Below are positions 1 through 12,300 of a stretch of DNA of 64,000 nt, one piece after another. The notes beneath the pieces are model-generated. The model did not search any database and was not told the origin of the DNA. It saw only the letters and a list, made by a program, of their open reading frames with translations. How positions within the stretch are numbered: position 1 is the first letter of the stretch; the number at the start of each line of letters is the position of its first letter. Where the stretch lies: NCBI GenBank assembly GCA_965178125.1, contig OZ237776.1, positions 1 to 64,000 on the forward strand, written 5' to 3'. Origin of the DNA: Bilabrum cf. latius. Taxonomy: Eukaryota > Bigyra: Bicosoecida > Bigyra > Bicosoecida. The position numbers were made by a program, and so were the translations under genes.

Positions 1-1
1 G

Positions 2-943
2 GACATCTCGCAGGCCATGGAGCGGCCGCTGCCTCCCTGCGGGCCGCTCCCAGAGGGGGCCCGCGCGCTGGCCGAGGAGGAAGCCGCCCGCGCGGCGCTC
101 GAGGCCGCTGAGGGTCTGCAGCGGGGGGGCCTGGTGGCGCCCGGGGAGCAGGCGGCGGCGCGGGATGCAGCTGCCCTGCAGGCCTGCGCGCGCGCTGCTG
201 CCGCCGGAGGGGAGGAGCTCTCGGCGCGGCAGGAGAGGCTGGGCGGGGCGGCGGGGGCGCCTCGTGAGGCGGCAGCGGTGGCGGCGGCTCGCTGCGCGGA
301 GGAGCTGCAGGCCATGGAGGCAGAGGACGCGGGGCTGCGGGCGGATGCGTGGGCCAAGGCGGGTATGGGGGTGAGCGGTGGCCTCGTGGACGGGGGGTGG
401 GCCGTGGGTGCTGCTGGATCTCGCGGAGCAGAGGAGGGCTCTCTGGTGTGGGCCGTGCTATCCTCGTGGCAGGCGCTGGCCGTGGCGCTGGTGGTGGCGC
501 TCGCCACTGTGCGCTGGCTGCTGCACCGGCGGGACTCGTGGGCTGGGTGGGCCCCTCGCCTGACCGACTCGTGGGACGTGGCGGCCCTGTGTCTGCTGGT
601 GGTCTGCGGGCTCTATCTCATGGGCTTCAGCTACGTGCCGGTGCTGCGGGGGCTGGGGGTGGGCCTGGGGCCCAGGAGGAGCCAGGCTGGGGGTGCGCAG
701 GGTCCCGTGGCGCGGGCGGGAGGCAAGCTGGCGGCTGACCTGGAGGCGATGCGGTGGACGGACGCAGTGCCCCCGCAGGGGGTGCCCCCACTTCCCCCAG
801 GGGCCGTGGATGGCATGGTGCGGTGGGCAGTGCTGGGCGAGGAAGTTGGTGAGGGGGAGCAGGGAGAGGAGGAGGGAGAGGAGGATGCTGGTGTGCGGTG
901 GAGGGGTGGGAGGGGACAGGAGGAGCAAGTGCATGCCCTCTGA
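2..943 (+). CDS. C-terminal part of an Ala-rich coiled-coil membrane protein (5' end outside window)
   Basis: The frame is open from base 2 and ends at TGA 941-943, so only the last ~313 residues are in the window. The first ~120 residues are Ala/Glu/Arg-rich with a helical, coiled-coil-like composition. Two hydrophobic stretches follow, near nt 440-530 (VWAVLSSW..LALVVALATVRWLL) and nt 578-645 (VAALCLLVVCGLYLMGFSYV), separated by a short basic/tryptophan-containing loop. They suggest two membrane passes or a hairpin. The tail is acidic (GEGEQGEEEGEEDAG) and ends QVHAL. I recognise no family. The very high GC and Ala/Gly/Glu bias match the other large genes here, which supports a real gene, but the function is unknown. 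Confidence 0.55.
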   Translation, partial: DISQAMERPLPPCGPLPEGARALAEEEAARAALEAAEGLQRGGLVAPGEQAAARDAAALQACARAAAAGGEELSARQERLGGAAGAPREAAAVAAARCAEELQAMEAEDAGLRADAWAKAGMGVSGGLVDGGWAVGAAGSRGAEEGSLVWAVLSSWQALAVALVVALATVRWLLHRRDSWAGWAPRLTDSWDVAALCLLVVCGLYLMGFSYVPVLRGLGVGLGPRRSQAGGAQGPVARAGGKLAADLEAMRWTDAVPPQGVPPLPPGAVDGMVRWAVLGEEVGEGEQGEEEGEEDAGVRWRGGRGQEEQVHAL

Positions 944-1690
944 GCTGAGAGGCGGGAGGATCGGCGAGAAGGAGAAGGGAGGCAATGAGAAACCGTTCTT
1001 GATGGATGGATGGATCTTTGGAACCGCAGCCCAGGGCATCGTCGAGGCAGGCAGTCTGCGACGCAAGCAAACTGATTCTCGCTTCGAGCGATGAACCCGT
1101 GGGGTTGCGCCGGTGCAGCGCGCAGCTGATCCAAACTATACCACGCCCCCGTCCCTGCACCCTTTATTGGGGGTAGCCGGCGGCGGGACGCGTGCGTGGT
1201 GGATGTGCGCGCCGCCCGTCTGTCTGTTACCTAACACATACTGAGTACGCATGGAGCATGTAGATACTTACTTTGGACTTCCTCGAACACCCGCACAGCG
1301 CTGGCACCACTCCTTCGCAGCATGCGCGCCGCAACACAACCCCGGGCCCCAGCCGCCCGCAACAGCCCTCGAGTCATCGGGCCCGGGGCTAGCCTCGGAG
1401 TTGTGCGCCCAGGAGGGGACAAATTCCCGGTCTAACCCGAGACATCAATCGCTAGCGTATTTGGTACTACTTGTCCCCTTCCCTTCCCGATCCAACCATC
1501 GCACGGGCACTGGAGAAGCCCATACGAAAACCACTCCGCGACTTAAAATATCAATGCTGTAGGGATACTGATAAAAATTAAAGCCCAAACCAGTTCTGCA
1601 GATCCAGGTTCCGTTACCACTGGCAATGCGCGGCGGCACATCGAGTGGATCCTTTGCCCACAGTTGCAAATACGATTGGCTCTGAGTGCC
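944..1690. other. Intergenic spacer
   Basis: No convincing coding frame on either strand. GC falls sharply compared with the flanking gene on the left. It must hold the 3' end of the left gene and the promoter/5' UTR of the glycosidase-like gene starting at 1691. I see no recognisable motif. Confidence 0.5.
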
Positions 1691-4118
1691 ATGCAGTACA
1701 CTATTGCACCATGGATTATCACAGTACTTGCAGCAATCTCCTGTGTGAGGCGCAAAAAAGCAGACTCAGTCGCAGCTAGTACCAACAAATGTTCGTCCAA
1801 CCCAATGACGCGTCGTGCACCTATTGGACACCATTTTGCAGAAAGGGGCTACTTCCACCCAACTTGGCGTTGAGTTCGGCGGTGAAATGGCTTTCATAGA
1901 TCAGTGGAAGTTTTCTGGCATGTGGGGAAACCATGCGAACGCAGCACCGCAATTAGTGAACCAAAGTGGCCCGGCTCCAATTGATTGGGACGGCAACCCA
2001 CAGTCCGACTTTTACATGGTAAGAATCATGCCTTAAGCATATGACAGCCACAGTTAACAGTGGGCCCTGACTTGCGAGTTGGATCTTGCTTGCGTGCATA
2101 CTTGCCCATGATGCAGATCGCGATGGACAAGCGGCCTTTCGAGGCGGACGACCCGAGAAACATAGGGGTTTGGGCCCCTGGCACCTGGCAGATGCGGTGG
2201 AAAGGTATCGCAAACGTTTCCGTGTATTCGAACGCCATCGGGCAGAATCCAGGCTGGCATACCACCACGATCCTGTACAACGAGACCTCCAACTGGAGCC
2301 ACATGAACGTCACGCTGCAACCAGAGCACTTCGTGCCTCAGCTTAACTTCTTGCAATTCAAGGTGAGATGACTCAAGATGGTATGAGTAGCGAGTATTTG
2401 CTTGACCACGCGAACTGACCTGACTGCTGGCTTTCTACCACCATTTCCTCTCGCAGTGGGGCAACGCTTCGGGAAGACCAGTTCGTTGCAGTTCAAGCAC
2501 CTGAAGTACTACGATTCGTGCGCTCGTTTTCATTATCTATTCGCAGTTTTACCGAGACTCGGTAGAACATGTCTGCTGAGATCGGGAGCGGAGTCAGCAA
2601 CGTCAGCATGATCATCCCGAACCACACTTTTGCGGATGCAGATCTGGCAACTGGGCAGGTCTTCTCATCTGATTTGCTTGCTGCGATCAAGAGCATCAAG
2701 CACCTAAGTCACGTCCGTTTCATGGGTGTTCTTGGAACCACGTACAAGCCATCGTACTATCGTGAGTTCTCTTCACGGTACGATGTTTCGTCAGGATTGA
2801 TTATGATTGAAGCCTCAAGACAATATGTCATACTGCTGTAGCATGGTCGTACGCAGAGCCGCCCGACTACGGAATCATCGAGTGGGAGCAGCGGACTGAC
2901 CCAAGCAGCGCGAGCTGGCACTACAACGGTCGCAACTCATCCCACACGGCAACGATCCCGTGGGAAGCCATCTCAGCGTTTGCCAGGCAGACAGGAAAGG
3001 ACGTCTGGATCAATATCCCGGTCTCTGCCTCGTCTGGGTGCATGCCCATGCCATCTGATAGCTGTTGGTAGCAGGGGAAGCAGAAGTACGTGGGCCAGCT
3101 CGCCCAGCTCCTCAAGGACACGCTGCCTGATGACACGAACATCTACCTCGAGCATTCGAATGAAGCGTGGAACTGGGGCTTCAAGCCAACTCTGTACAAC
3201 TTCATGAACGCTGCTGGTGAGAGCCCCCACATGCAGGAAGTGTGAGGTACCTCGGTAAAGCCATACACTGGCCATGTTTCCTGACGGACTTGAGTTCCCA
3301 CGTTTTCGCAGACATCTGCAACCGGACCGCCAACAAGTCGTCGATATGCAGCGTGCCATGTCCCAGTCGTCATCACCCGAATGATACTGGGCCATGTCCC
3401 GATCCGATGACCGTTGCACTGCGTCGCCACATGTAGAGGGTGTATGAGATTGTCAGAGAGTTTGCCGAAGTGTTTGGCTACGATGAGATCAACAGCCGCA
3501 TCAGGGGCGTCTACTGCGACTGGACTGAAAGCCCTAGCAACTTCAACCAGTCCCTGACTTGGTTTGAGGCCGTAAACGGCAAGGGATCTGCGCAGAGGTA
3601 TCTGTGGGCGATCTGCCCGAGTGCCTACTTCAACTACAACGCCACCAAGACACTGCCGGCAAAAGCCTCAGTTGCTGAGATAGTCAAGGGGTACCTGAAT
3701 GCTTCTGCCTCGGTCCCCAGTCACACAAACGAGACCCGCCAGATCGCCGATAGTTTTGGGCTCCGGATGGCTGCTTAGTGAGTAGGTCTAGAATTTTCAG
3801 TGGCATCTCGCCGACTATTGTGGTTGATGCCCCAATATCAGCAGTCACTGCGTCCTTCAATCCTTCTTTCGCAGCGAGGGCGGGCCTGGGATGTCTGTCG
3901 GCAACCGCAACGACCTGGCGAACATTCTTCTTGCCGAAGGTGACGACGGCATGACCGACGTGATGAATTCATGGTGGAAAAATTGGGCGAACTACTTCGA
4001 CACCCTGCACCTTTTCCAGCTCGCCGGGTACTGGACTCGATTCGGAGCATGGGGTGCCACTGAGGTCCTATCGGAAACATCCGGCCCCAAGTTCAAGGCT
4101 TTGCAGAACTTTGACTGA
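1691..4118 (+). CDS. Secreted glycoside-hydrolase-like (cellulose-binding-type TIM barrel) protein, about 7-8 exons
   Basis: Exon 1 (1691-1744) encodes a signal peptide, MQYTIAPWIITVLAAISC. Further exons by GT-AG boundaries and frame: 1842-2018, 2117-2362, a short uncertain exon near 2457-2480, about 2566-2761, 2842-3216, 3312-3777 and 3875-4118 (TGA stop). These give about 590 residues. Family-like blocks appear in order: LGVEFGGEMAFIDQWKFSGMW near the N-terminus, TWQMRWKG, a run of N-glycosylation sequons, KHLSHVRFMGVLGT, DVWINIPVSAS, then NIYLEHSNEAWNWGF (the YxEySNExWN block of secreted bacterial-type cellulose-binding/GH-like proteins) and, across the last intron, YEGGPG. Two in-frame TAGs (3069-3071, 3434-3436) lie in exon sequence; reading the second as Gln gives a continuous RRHMQRVYEIVREFAEVFG segment. 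The substrate is not deducible. Exon limits between 2363 and 2566 are the weakest part. Confidence 0.75.
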
Positions 4119-4182
4119 GGGTCGGTGGGTCGACGATGATTTTTGCGCGTTATACCATTGCAATACACGTCTGATGTAGATC

Positions 4183-4946
4183 TCATACGATCCCGGATGC
4201 AATCACAGCAGCCGCGATCCAGCCGCCAGCAGCAGCCACCGAGCCCTCTGGCCCGGGGCCAGCCGCTGGGTTGTGCGCCCAGCCACCTGGCACCAGCAAC
4301 ACGGCGCATGCGGCAACCACCCCGCCCCACATGGCCACGCTGCCGGACAACCTATGCAGCCAGTCCACCCATCGCACAACGGGCCAGCGCGCACTAGAGC
4401 ACGGCTTGCGTCCTGTGAACGCACCGAGAGTGTCCAATAAGTACCGCAGTGGAGTTGCTCTTGCCGTACGAAACCAACCCTGCGACACCTGATTCGGCAA
4501 CATGATTGCGATAGTGAATTATTCGGGGGAATGCATGCATTACATCAGGCATTCTGTGGCTAAGCTGTTACACTCACGTACATTGCGTTGCAAGCCATGT
4601 GAGTGACCAATCCTAGGCCTACTTTGCCATGAATAGATGTAAGATGCTCCTTGCCGTGCAAGTTCTTATTGCTCCAAATAACCCAAGCTGCTGCTACCGC
4701 TCCCGCTGCGGCAACAGTCTGCGCTGCCGCGTGGATTCCGAGAAGCACACCACCAGCCCCACGCCAAGATTTCCGCGCCGCAGCTGCCCATACGCCAATA
4801 ATCATAGATCCTAGCGACAAGCTAGTGAGAATAGGGTGAAACACAAATAGAGGAACACCCTCGAGCTCCCCAGATAGGATGCTCGGTAGATGAGGCGAGA
4901 CTGATGGAGCTTTTAGTACAGGCAATACCGCCATTGTGACAGCCAA
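4183..4946 (-). CDS. Cytochrome b561-domain transmembrane protein (CYB561D2-like)
   Basis: Two exons: 4946-4578 (strong donor gtgagt) and about 4488-4183, stop TGA. The product is about 224 residues, the usual size of single-domain cytochrome b561 proteins (around 220-250). Features in order: hydrophobic helix with FHPILTSLSLGSMIIG (haem-ligand-type His), a basic KSWRGAGG loop, helix GIHAAAQTVAAAGAVAAAW, then NKNLHGKEHLTSIHGKVGLGL with further His, and in exon 2 DWLHRLSGSVAMWGGVVAACAVLL followed by a last hydrophobic helix WIAAAVIASGIV. Spaced His residues in neighbouring helices are those expected for two b-type haems. Family role: transmembrane ascorbate-dependent electron transfer. It runs tail-to-tail with the glycosidase-like gene, the two stops being only about 65 nt apart. 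Confidence 0.75.
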
Positions 4947-7038
4947 CGCAACACATACAGCAGAGTACTACGGCAGCATTTGTGTGGCCCCACTTAGTCG
5001 CTCCTGTGGAGTATAGTGTGATTTGCAGGCAGAGGCCGGTTTGAATTGGACTCCGAGTCGGAACACTGCTCCTCTGGTCGCTTTCATCAGCTGCATGCAA
5101 GCCAACGCCAGCGACAAGCATGCAACCTGGTGCTCTTGGATCTTGGGTCAACCAGCGTAGATGCCTGCTCCCACGCACGATCCATCTTTAAACTAAACAA
5201 TTTTGTATTTTGTAAAAAGTCGAGAACGGTATCATGTACAAATATGATCCAAACTTTAGTACTTTTCCAGGCTAGGTCACGAAATCCACAAACAAGTCCA
5301 ACACTAGTGTACAATACTTGCACGACAAATTGTATGCACTTTCCTTGCCATGCTACGCGTTGCAGTATTCAAAAGACAAATCAATAATCCTAACGCTGCA
5401 TGGCATTCGATGTTGATGGCAGAGTGAGAGCGCATCTTTTAATGTATGTTTTTGATGCGTGACCACCAGCATGCACTAGGGGTACGCCTTCTTGAGGCTG
5501 ATTTTTCGCAAGCATTATGTAGTTTGGTAATTAGTTTGAATGTGGGATTTACAGGTGCTTGCTATGAACAACCATGATAAAAATACCCGTAAAATATTGA
5601 TTTCAAAGCGGACCAAACGTGCAATAACACGCATCGGCAATTTCTTTTAAAAGGCTTCTATACGACAACTGTAATTTTTTGGCAAGCAATCAATTGGCAA
5701 TATATCGGCTAAAGTTGTGGTTGCCTGTTTCAATCCAGCGCCCCATCATTGGCGATGCGAATCTAGGATACGAATCTTGTTTGTTGATAAGCCGCGCCAT
5801 AGAATTTAGCCTTGCTGCTGGCAGCTACGCTAAATACATTTTGAATTTGAGAATGTGTGCCCAAATTCTTTTAAAAGGATGCTGTCAAAAGTATCAGAGC
5901 ATTTAAATGATGCCTGGGTTTCAACAGAGACCCCATTTATCGCCTCTGTATAGAATGGAGTCAGGTTAGTCAAAGCAAACGCATTTGAAGTCTACCAAGT
6001 CTACATGATGAGCATTCACTACGATACACGAGCTTCATTGTCGTGTCCGGGAGCTACATGTATCGATCGACATCTGCAGTATGCAAAAACAATACTGTGA
6101 CCAGAAAGCTCCTTGCCAACTAAGGTTAAGATTTCAAGCGAACAATCAGCTGTTCTGACGTGGGTTTTGAGTCAAAAACTTCTTTATACTTGCCTATCCC
6201 CTTTCGCCATACATGCAACTTCTTGGTTGGAAGATAAGTAGGGATTCCAATTACAAATAATTTGTCTTTGGTCGCTATGGAGGCTGTCAAATACCAGTAT
6301 AGGCAATGGCGATGATTTCAGTTGAAAGTGGGTTGAACCAGCATTAAAAGGCTCATCAATATTTGTCCTTAGTCCTAATTATATGATAGTCTTGATCCTA
6401 ACCTGGCCTTTCTAAATGTTAGTTGCGTAGGAAGAGTGATCACCATGCTTTTTAACTGATACTACAATGTCAAGGCCCCTATCGAAGAGTACGCATTTCA
6501 TACTTTTCCAACAGAATCTGGAGGCTGATTGATCAGCAATACAAGAGATAAACCCACGTTTTTTGTTCTCTTCTTATAGCAGACCTATAACATGCTACTG
6601 AATGCTGATATGGTGAGGCCGGTTCCAAACTGCTTTAGTCACATAGTGACTGCCTGGACCAAAAAGCTTTACAAATTATCGTTCGGGCGCATGTTCTGTA
6701 AAAGTACTTACATGACAATTGCTTTACAATATTGATATATACTTATTGTGTGATAGAAGTAACCGGTTGTATTGGTTGCACTTTCTAATCGAAAATATAC
6801 TATGCGGAAGAAACTAAAACAGCAGTCAACATTAGCATGTGCTGGAAGCTAGCCGCAGGTTTGGATTGGGTCCGTATTGCGATCTGACCAGATCTTTTTG
6901 AGATCACCGGCTAAAATAGTTGAAAACAAAGTTACCAGGCTTCAAGAAAAGACCATTGGCAAAAATATCATGAAAAAGATACAAACGACGAACCCATAGC
7001 CATACTTCTATATATAAATCAATGAATACACATCGTCC
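4947..7038. other. AT-rich gene-free spacer (~2.1 kb)
   Basis: The composition switches from very GC-rich to clearly AT-rich, with many short A/T runs and frequent stops (including TAA and TGA) in all six frames. I see no tRNA-like cloverleaf, tandem array, inverted-repeat pair or conserved protein fragment. It must contain the 5' region of the cytochrome b561 gene and the 3' end of the CDPK gene. Confidence 0.5.
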
Positions 7039-8943
7039 TCAAAAGGGGTCTCGCTCTCCTTGGCACATACACTGCAAGAAATCAGCAAAACTGATTCTAC
7101 CATCTTCATCGACATCGCCAGACCGAAGAATGGCATCTGAGTAGTCTGGGTCACCGCATTCACTAACGATGGCGTCCAAGTCGAACTTTGATATGTAGCC
7201 ATCCTTATCGACATCAAGGGTCTCAAACACGGAAATCAACTTCGGGGCATCAAGGTAAAGCTACCTCGGAATAAGAAATGCTTGCAATTCCGCTGCGGTA
7301 ATGGAGCCATCTCGGTTGATGTCGCATGCCGATGCGAGTCTGGTCACAAGCCCCATGTCGATACCAGGCAGTGAGTGGGGCCTGGCTGCTAGAAGAAGGT
7401 CATCGGCTTTCACCGCCTCACCCCCAGATCGAGCCAACTGTCGAAAAATACGGAGTTCTCGTGCCACAACCGACACGGGTAGGCCCTTGGCAAGGACGGC
7501 GAGGGTGACTCGTTTGAGAAGGGGATAGCATGCGAATCGCCGCATCCGCGAAAAGGCCCTCTGCATGTCCCTGCGCTGCGTTAAGTCGTGCAGCACCTCT
7601 CCCTCCATCTGCACCCAGGGGTGCTGCAGGGCTTCCTGCACCGTCAGCCTCCTCGCCGGGTCCCTCGTCAGCAGCGCGCGCACTAGTTCCTTGACCGTGG
7701 AAGACCGGTGCGCCCAGTCATTCTCGGCCAATTGCAGCTCCGAGTTCCTGACCCTGTCGTAGATTTCCGCCTCTGATTCCCCCCAGAACGGCGGGTAGGA
7801 GCACATCATCGTAAATAGGATCACGCCAGCACTCCACATGTCGCATTCCTTTCCGTACCGGCGACCGATCACTTCGGGGGCGATGTAGAACGGCGTCCCG
7901 CACAGCTGCCTGAGCTGCTGTGTGGGTGCGATGTAGGTGGACAGCCCGAAATCGATGATCTTTACGTCTGCATCCAGGTCGCGCTGTCTGAACATCACAT
8001 TCTCGGGCTTTAGGTCTCGATGCACGATCCCGCGCTCGTGCAAGTGCGCGATGCCTTGCAGCAGCCGGCGGAACTGCAGGGAGTTTGAGGGAGACAAAAG
8101 GCCGGAAAAGAGCCTCGTGGCCATGCAAATCGTGCCAGTGGTATCATTTCACTTTCAAACAGGCCCCCGGGGGGTCTGGTGCTCACCACCCTGGCTGCGC
8201 TATTCTCGCGGAAGCGGTAGTCTGGATTCGAAATAGGCTCGAAGAGTTCCCCGCCAGAGCACATTTCAAAAACCATCTTTATATCTGTCTACGACTCGAA
8301 TGCATCGTACAGTCGGACGATGTTGCGGTGGCGCAGCCGCCGGAGCAGCGAGATCTCCTTGCGAAGCATGTCGACGTACACGCGCCTTTTCTTCGTGACA
8401 GATTTAATAGCAACCTTTGTGGGGTTCTTGACACCGCTGATGTAGTCTGACATCTTGATTGCCTGTCGCACTTCGCCGTAGTGACCTGCGTGTGAGGGAG
8501 AGGTTCGCCGTGTGTATGCGTGTTCAAATCGATACTGATATCACAGGATGGTACATGCGCATTCAATTCGTTTTCTTACCTTTACCGACCGCACCAAGTA
8601 GCTTGTAGTGGTCTTCTACGCGGCGCATTCGCATAGTTGGGTTTAGCACAAAATAATCGCTAACGTCTGCATCTCGTGCTCGCCTATGCTTGGCTTCTCT
8701 CGCATCCGTACCTTTGCCACGTTTTCCATGGCTTCCATCGCCTTTTCCTCGCTGCTCTGGATCATCAGAGGCTCGGCCAGACGGAGAGCCGTTCGTGTCG
8801 CGGTCGCCACCACCCCCTGGAGCTGAGCCTCCCCCGCTCGTCCATTCGTTCGGGGGGTCTGGGGGAACATTAGGATTCATATTTCCTGTAGCAGGAGAAT
8901 TTCCCATTGTAGCAGCTCCAGTGCACCTTGAATTGTAATCCAT
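7039..8943 (-). CDS. Calcium-dependent protein kinase (CDPK)
   Basis: Three exons, 8943-8580, 8485-8187 and 8073-7039 (TGA), give 565 residues, or 553 if translation starts at the second Met (8907; MGNSPA, a possible N-myristoylation signal). Kinase motifs in order: GKGHYGEV G-loop spanning intron 1 (~residue 120), VAIK Lys (~149), HRDLKPEN (~239), IIDFG (~264), IAPE (~283). A CDPK-like C-terminal domain follows with EF-hand loops DINRDGSITAAEL (~475), DVDKDGYISKFDL (~510) and DVDEDGRISFADF (~541); a fourth, more N-terminal hand looks degenerate. Two in-frame TAGs must be sense: 8289-8291, inside the kinase fold (YDAFES-Q-TDIKMVFEMCSGGELFE), and 7261-7263, between EF-hands (LIPR-Q-LYLDAPKL). 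Role: Ca2+-activated Ser/Thr phosphorylation. It is divergent from the giant gene at 9390. Confidence 0.93.
7261..7263 (-). other. In-frame TAG read as Gln inside the CDPK calmodulin-like domain
   Basis: TAG separates EF-hand 2 (DINRDGSITAAEL) from EF-hands 3 and 4, which continue in the same frame to a TGA at 7039-7041. Splicing it out would need a non-canonical short intron; simple read-through gives a normally spaced calmodulin-like domain. Confidence 0.85.
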
Positions 8944-9389
8944 TGTTATTGCTCGAGTTTCCGCGATTTGCTGTTCCGGTTTTCATTGGCGATCCACGGG
9001 TGGGGCCAAAGGCTCCTCCAGCGGGGCACTTCTCACACGGGTACGGCTATTCACGAGAAGAGTATCGGAGTATGGCACCAGTAGATCCAGCCGAAGCTCG
9101 TATGGACACCCCCCCATCCCGTCGATCGACTTTGCCTGGCAGCCAATATGGACTGCAGTTCTTTCATAAAGTGCTGCAGATCCGTTTATTCCAATCCTGT
9201 GTGACCTTATAAGTTCAATCAATAGCGGAGGAGGCGAACACGGGAAGAACGATTTGGGTACGCGCACAAGAAAAGACACGATCTCCCAAGCATCCATCGC
9301 GAGCCACGCCAGTCGGCAGCATTTTGGTTCTCTTTCTCACGAAATCGCATCGGACACATACTTCGCCCCTCGGGGCTACTGGGCCAGGT
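8944..9389. promoter_or_regulatory. Shared divergent promoter region of the CDPK and giant kinase-like genes
   Basis: About 446 bp lie between the two start codons, which point away from each other. An in-frame TAA at 9210-9212 closes the giant gene's frame upstream, so its start lies downstream of that. I see no clear TATA box or other named element. The assignment rests on geometry only. Confidence 0.45.
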
Positions 9390-12300
9390 ATGGAGAGCGA
9401 TTCAGCTGCAAATAGAATACATACATTGTAGGCCGCGTCTGGAACAGAAGATTTGCGCGATGAATCCGGCTCATAGCCGGCAAAGCGTTCAACGGAAATG
9501 CTATCCGGAGATGCCTAGAGTAGCGCTGCAGTTGCAAAGATTAATGTGTCCGGCAAACTCGGTAACCAGAATAAGATAGATAGCTCAAATGGCTCAGCTG
9601 AATCAAAGTCTCCGGAACGGTCTGGTGAAACGACGAAAGGAATTCGATTTGCTGGAAGCTCGCGAACATCTCAATAGCTCAAAGAAGAGAAGGAGCCGGC
9701 AAACACCACGGACAAGAAACGGAAACATATCCGATTTGCTCGTGCAGAGCCAGAACCGGCCCAGCATGGGGCCAGCCCTCGTCCAGCCCACGGGTAGAAT
9801 TCGGGAGCGTTGCGGCCTCCTGCTTCGAGGCAAGTTCAGGTTCGTGGCCCTGAGCCGCCCAGCCTCCGAATGCGGCTGGCAGCCCATCGATAGGCCTGGG
9901 ATCTGCTTCCCCTGCCGCGTGCCATCTCTGCAGCTAGTGCCAGAGGACCCGCCCGATCACCTGCCCGACAAGGAGCTGGGGGCAACGCGCCTGCCGCTGA
10001 GGATGCGGGGACGAGCGGCCTGTCGCTGCGCCTTTGGAACGACGTCCTTCGATCCACATCGCGGTGGGCACAGGGTGCAATGCACTGCGGCGCGCCGCTC
10101 CCCGTGGCTGTCGGCCGATCCTGCCGGTCGCTTCACAGCGAGCACCGGCGGGGTGCATCGAACGATAGCGCGCCCGGTCCCAGCGACCGCTGGCACGTCA
10201 AATGGTAGCACCAGCCCCGGGCCTCCAGGGGTGCATTGCACGGTAGCGCCCGGGGCTCCTCCAACGACAGCGGTGGGGCGGGCTCGAGCCGCAGCGCGCT
10301 GGACACAACACGATCGGTGGATTCGGGTATGACGAGTGCGGGCGCGGAACAACCGAGCGGCGCCGCGCACGCGATCATCCAGGCAGGCTCGGTGTCCTCC
10401 CCTGTCCTTGTGTGGCTCAGCCGACGACAGGGGCCGTCTGGACCCGCGGCACGGTGGGGCGCCGCTGCGGCTGTGCCTCCGCTGAGCGTGGGGGAGCGGG
10501 CCGGCGTGCATGCATTGCACGGTGGTGCAGGCCCGCGGTCCGCGTCCCCGCCCACCGGCGCCGCGTGGCGCGTGCCCCCAAGCGGCCCCTCGGCCGAGAC
10601 CCGCCCCCGCACTGGGTCCAAGGAGGCCATCACGGAATCCACCGGTGGATTGGACCCGGCCGTGCTGAGTCCAAAGCCGGGAGGGGTGTTCACAGGGGAG
10701 ATACCTCATGCGCATAACCGGAACTAGGGGCAGCAGCACGCCGGGGACGCTGCTGATTCAGCTGCTGCAGCTGGCGGCGTGGTGCGGGTGCAGCTGACCG
10801 TGGCAGAGGCCGGGCCCGGTCCGGCGGGGGGAGCTGGAGTGGGGTCCGGAGGGATGGTGACGAGTGCTTTGTCGAGCTCGGAGGAGATGCCACCTCTTCT
10901 GCTGCGCGGGCGCTCCACGGAGAGTGTAGGTCATGGCCATCACTCCTCCGAGTCATCCGGCACCGAGGTGTGGGGCTGTGTGACGAGCGAGATTCTAAAG
11001 GTGCACGGCACTGCGGTGCAGTAGCAGGCCAAGGACTGGGCCTCGCACGGTTGGGTGGCGGTGGCTGCTGTGTCTGCGCACTCGTCACACATTGTAGCAT
11101 CCAGCTTGCTGCCGCTGGCGCATTCCGATGGTGTGACGGGTGCCCAGCGCCGCCCGTGGGCCCCTCCAACCGACCTGACCGAGGGGGGGCTCGGGGCAGG
11201 AGTGGGAGCGGGCCAATCTCCGCTGCTGCTGGCGGGGGGCGTGCCATCACCGACCACTGCGGGAGTGGGAGTGGGAGGGGGAGGGGGGCGTCCCAGGGGG
11301 GGCGTGGGCGGCATGGGCGGGATGCGCGCGTTCGACTGGAGCGAGGATCTGGGGGGCGGATCTTCTGTGGATGACGAGTGGGACAGGGTACACCGCAATG
11401 CAGTGCATGCGTGCTGTCGGCTCAAGCCCTCACCTGCCAGTGCCAAATTTAGTGCACATGCAGGAAAAGACGAGGCTGGCATCAGCTGGTCTCGGTCGAT
11501 GCAGTCCATCGGTGGACTACCAGATCGGACGCCCTCTCCCGTGCTCGTCACACCTGCTGCTGGAGTGGTTGCGACCGGTGCGGGCAGCTCCGGGCATTCT
11601 AGCCCGGGCCGCGCTGGAGTGATGGTGGTGCTGAGCGCCTCACCGGGAAGATCGGATCAACTGGGATCGGATCAACTGGCGGGGATGGGCCAGACCGGCG
11701 TGCAGATGGAGGTGGTGGGTGCAGCTGGCGGCGGCTCCCAGCGGCGTGCCACGACCAGCCTGTCATCGTCTTCCTCCAGCAGCAGGAACCGGCTGAGGGG
11801 GCACAGGACGGGCACTTCTGGGGAACACAGCAGCATCAGGGGACAGGGGAGCGTCGCATCTGGCCCTAGGCAGAGCAAGCTGCGAGCTGGTGCTGGTGCT
11901 GGTGCTGGTGCCGGGGCTGGGGCCGGTGCCGGTGATGGTGCTGGAGTAAGGCCCTTGCATGCAGCCCAAGGCGATGGTGAGGCCCAGGACCAGGGCCGTG
12001 TGCTGGCGGTGTCGATGAGTGCGAGCAGCAGAGGGCATGAAGGGGGGCAGCAGGGAAGTGCCCGGGGAGTGGCAGTGGGCAGGGGCAGGCTCTATGCACC
12101 TGCTGCAATGAATGGCGTGACCGGAGCTGGAGTTGGAGCTGGAGCTGCTGCTGGAGCTGGAGCTGCTGCTGGAGCTGGTACCGGGGAGGATGAAGATGAA
12201 GATAAAGATGATATCGAAGAGGCGGTAAGCTCGGGATGCATGGGCTGCTTCGGGCTTTTTTCATGGGGAAGCAACACAAGCAACCCGGCGAATCCCAGGG

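Noticed and set aside
458-1066. Long minus-strand Pro/Ser/His-rich ORFs overlapping GC-rich genes here and at 12000-25000
   Set aside because: They are antisense shadows of GC-rich Gly/Ser/Ala codons; they lack domains and lie opposite frames with clear homology or continuity.
3056-3071. Very short intron ending at TAG 3069-3071 in the glycosidase-like gene
   Set aside because: The frame is continuous through the TAG and other introns here are about 90 nt or more; a sense TAG is simpler.
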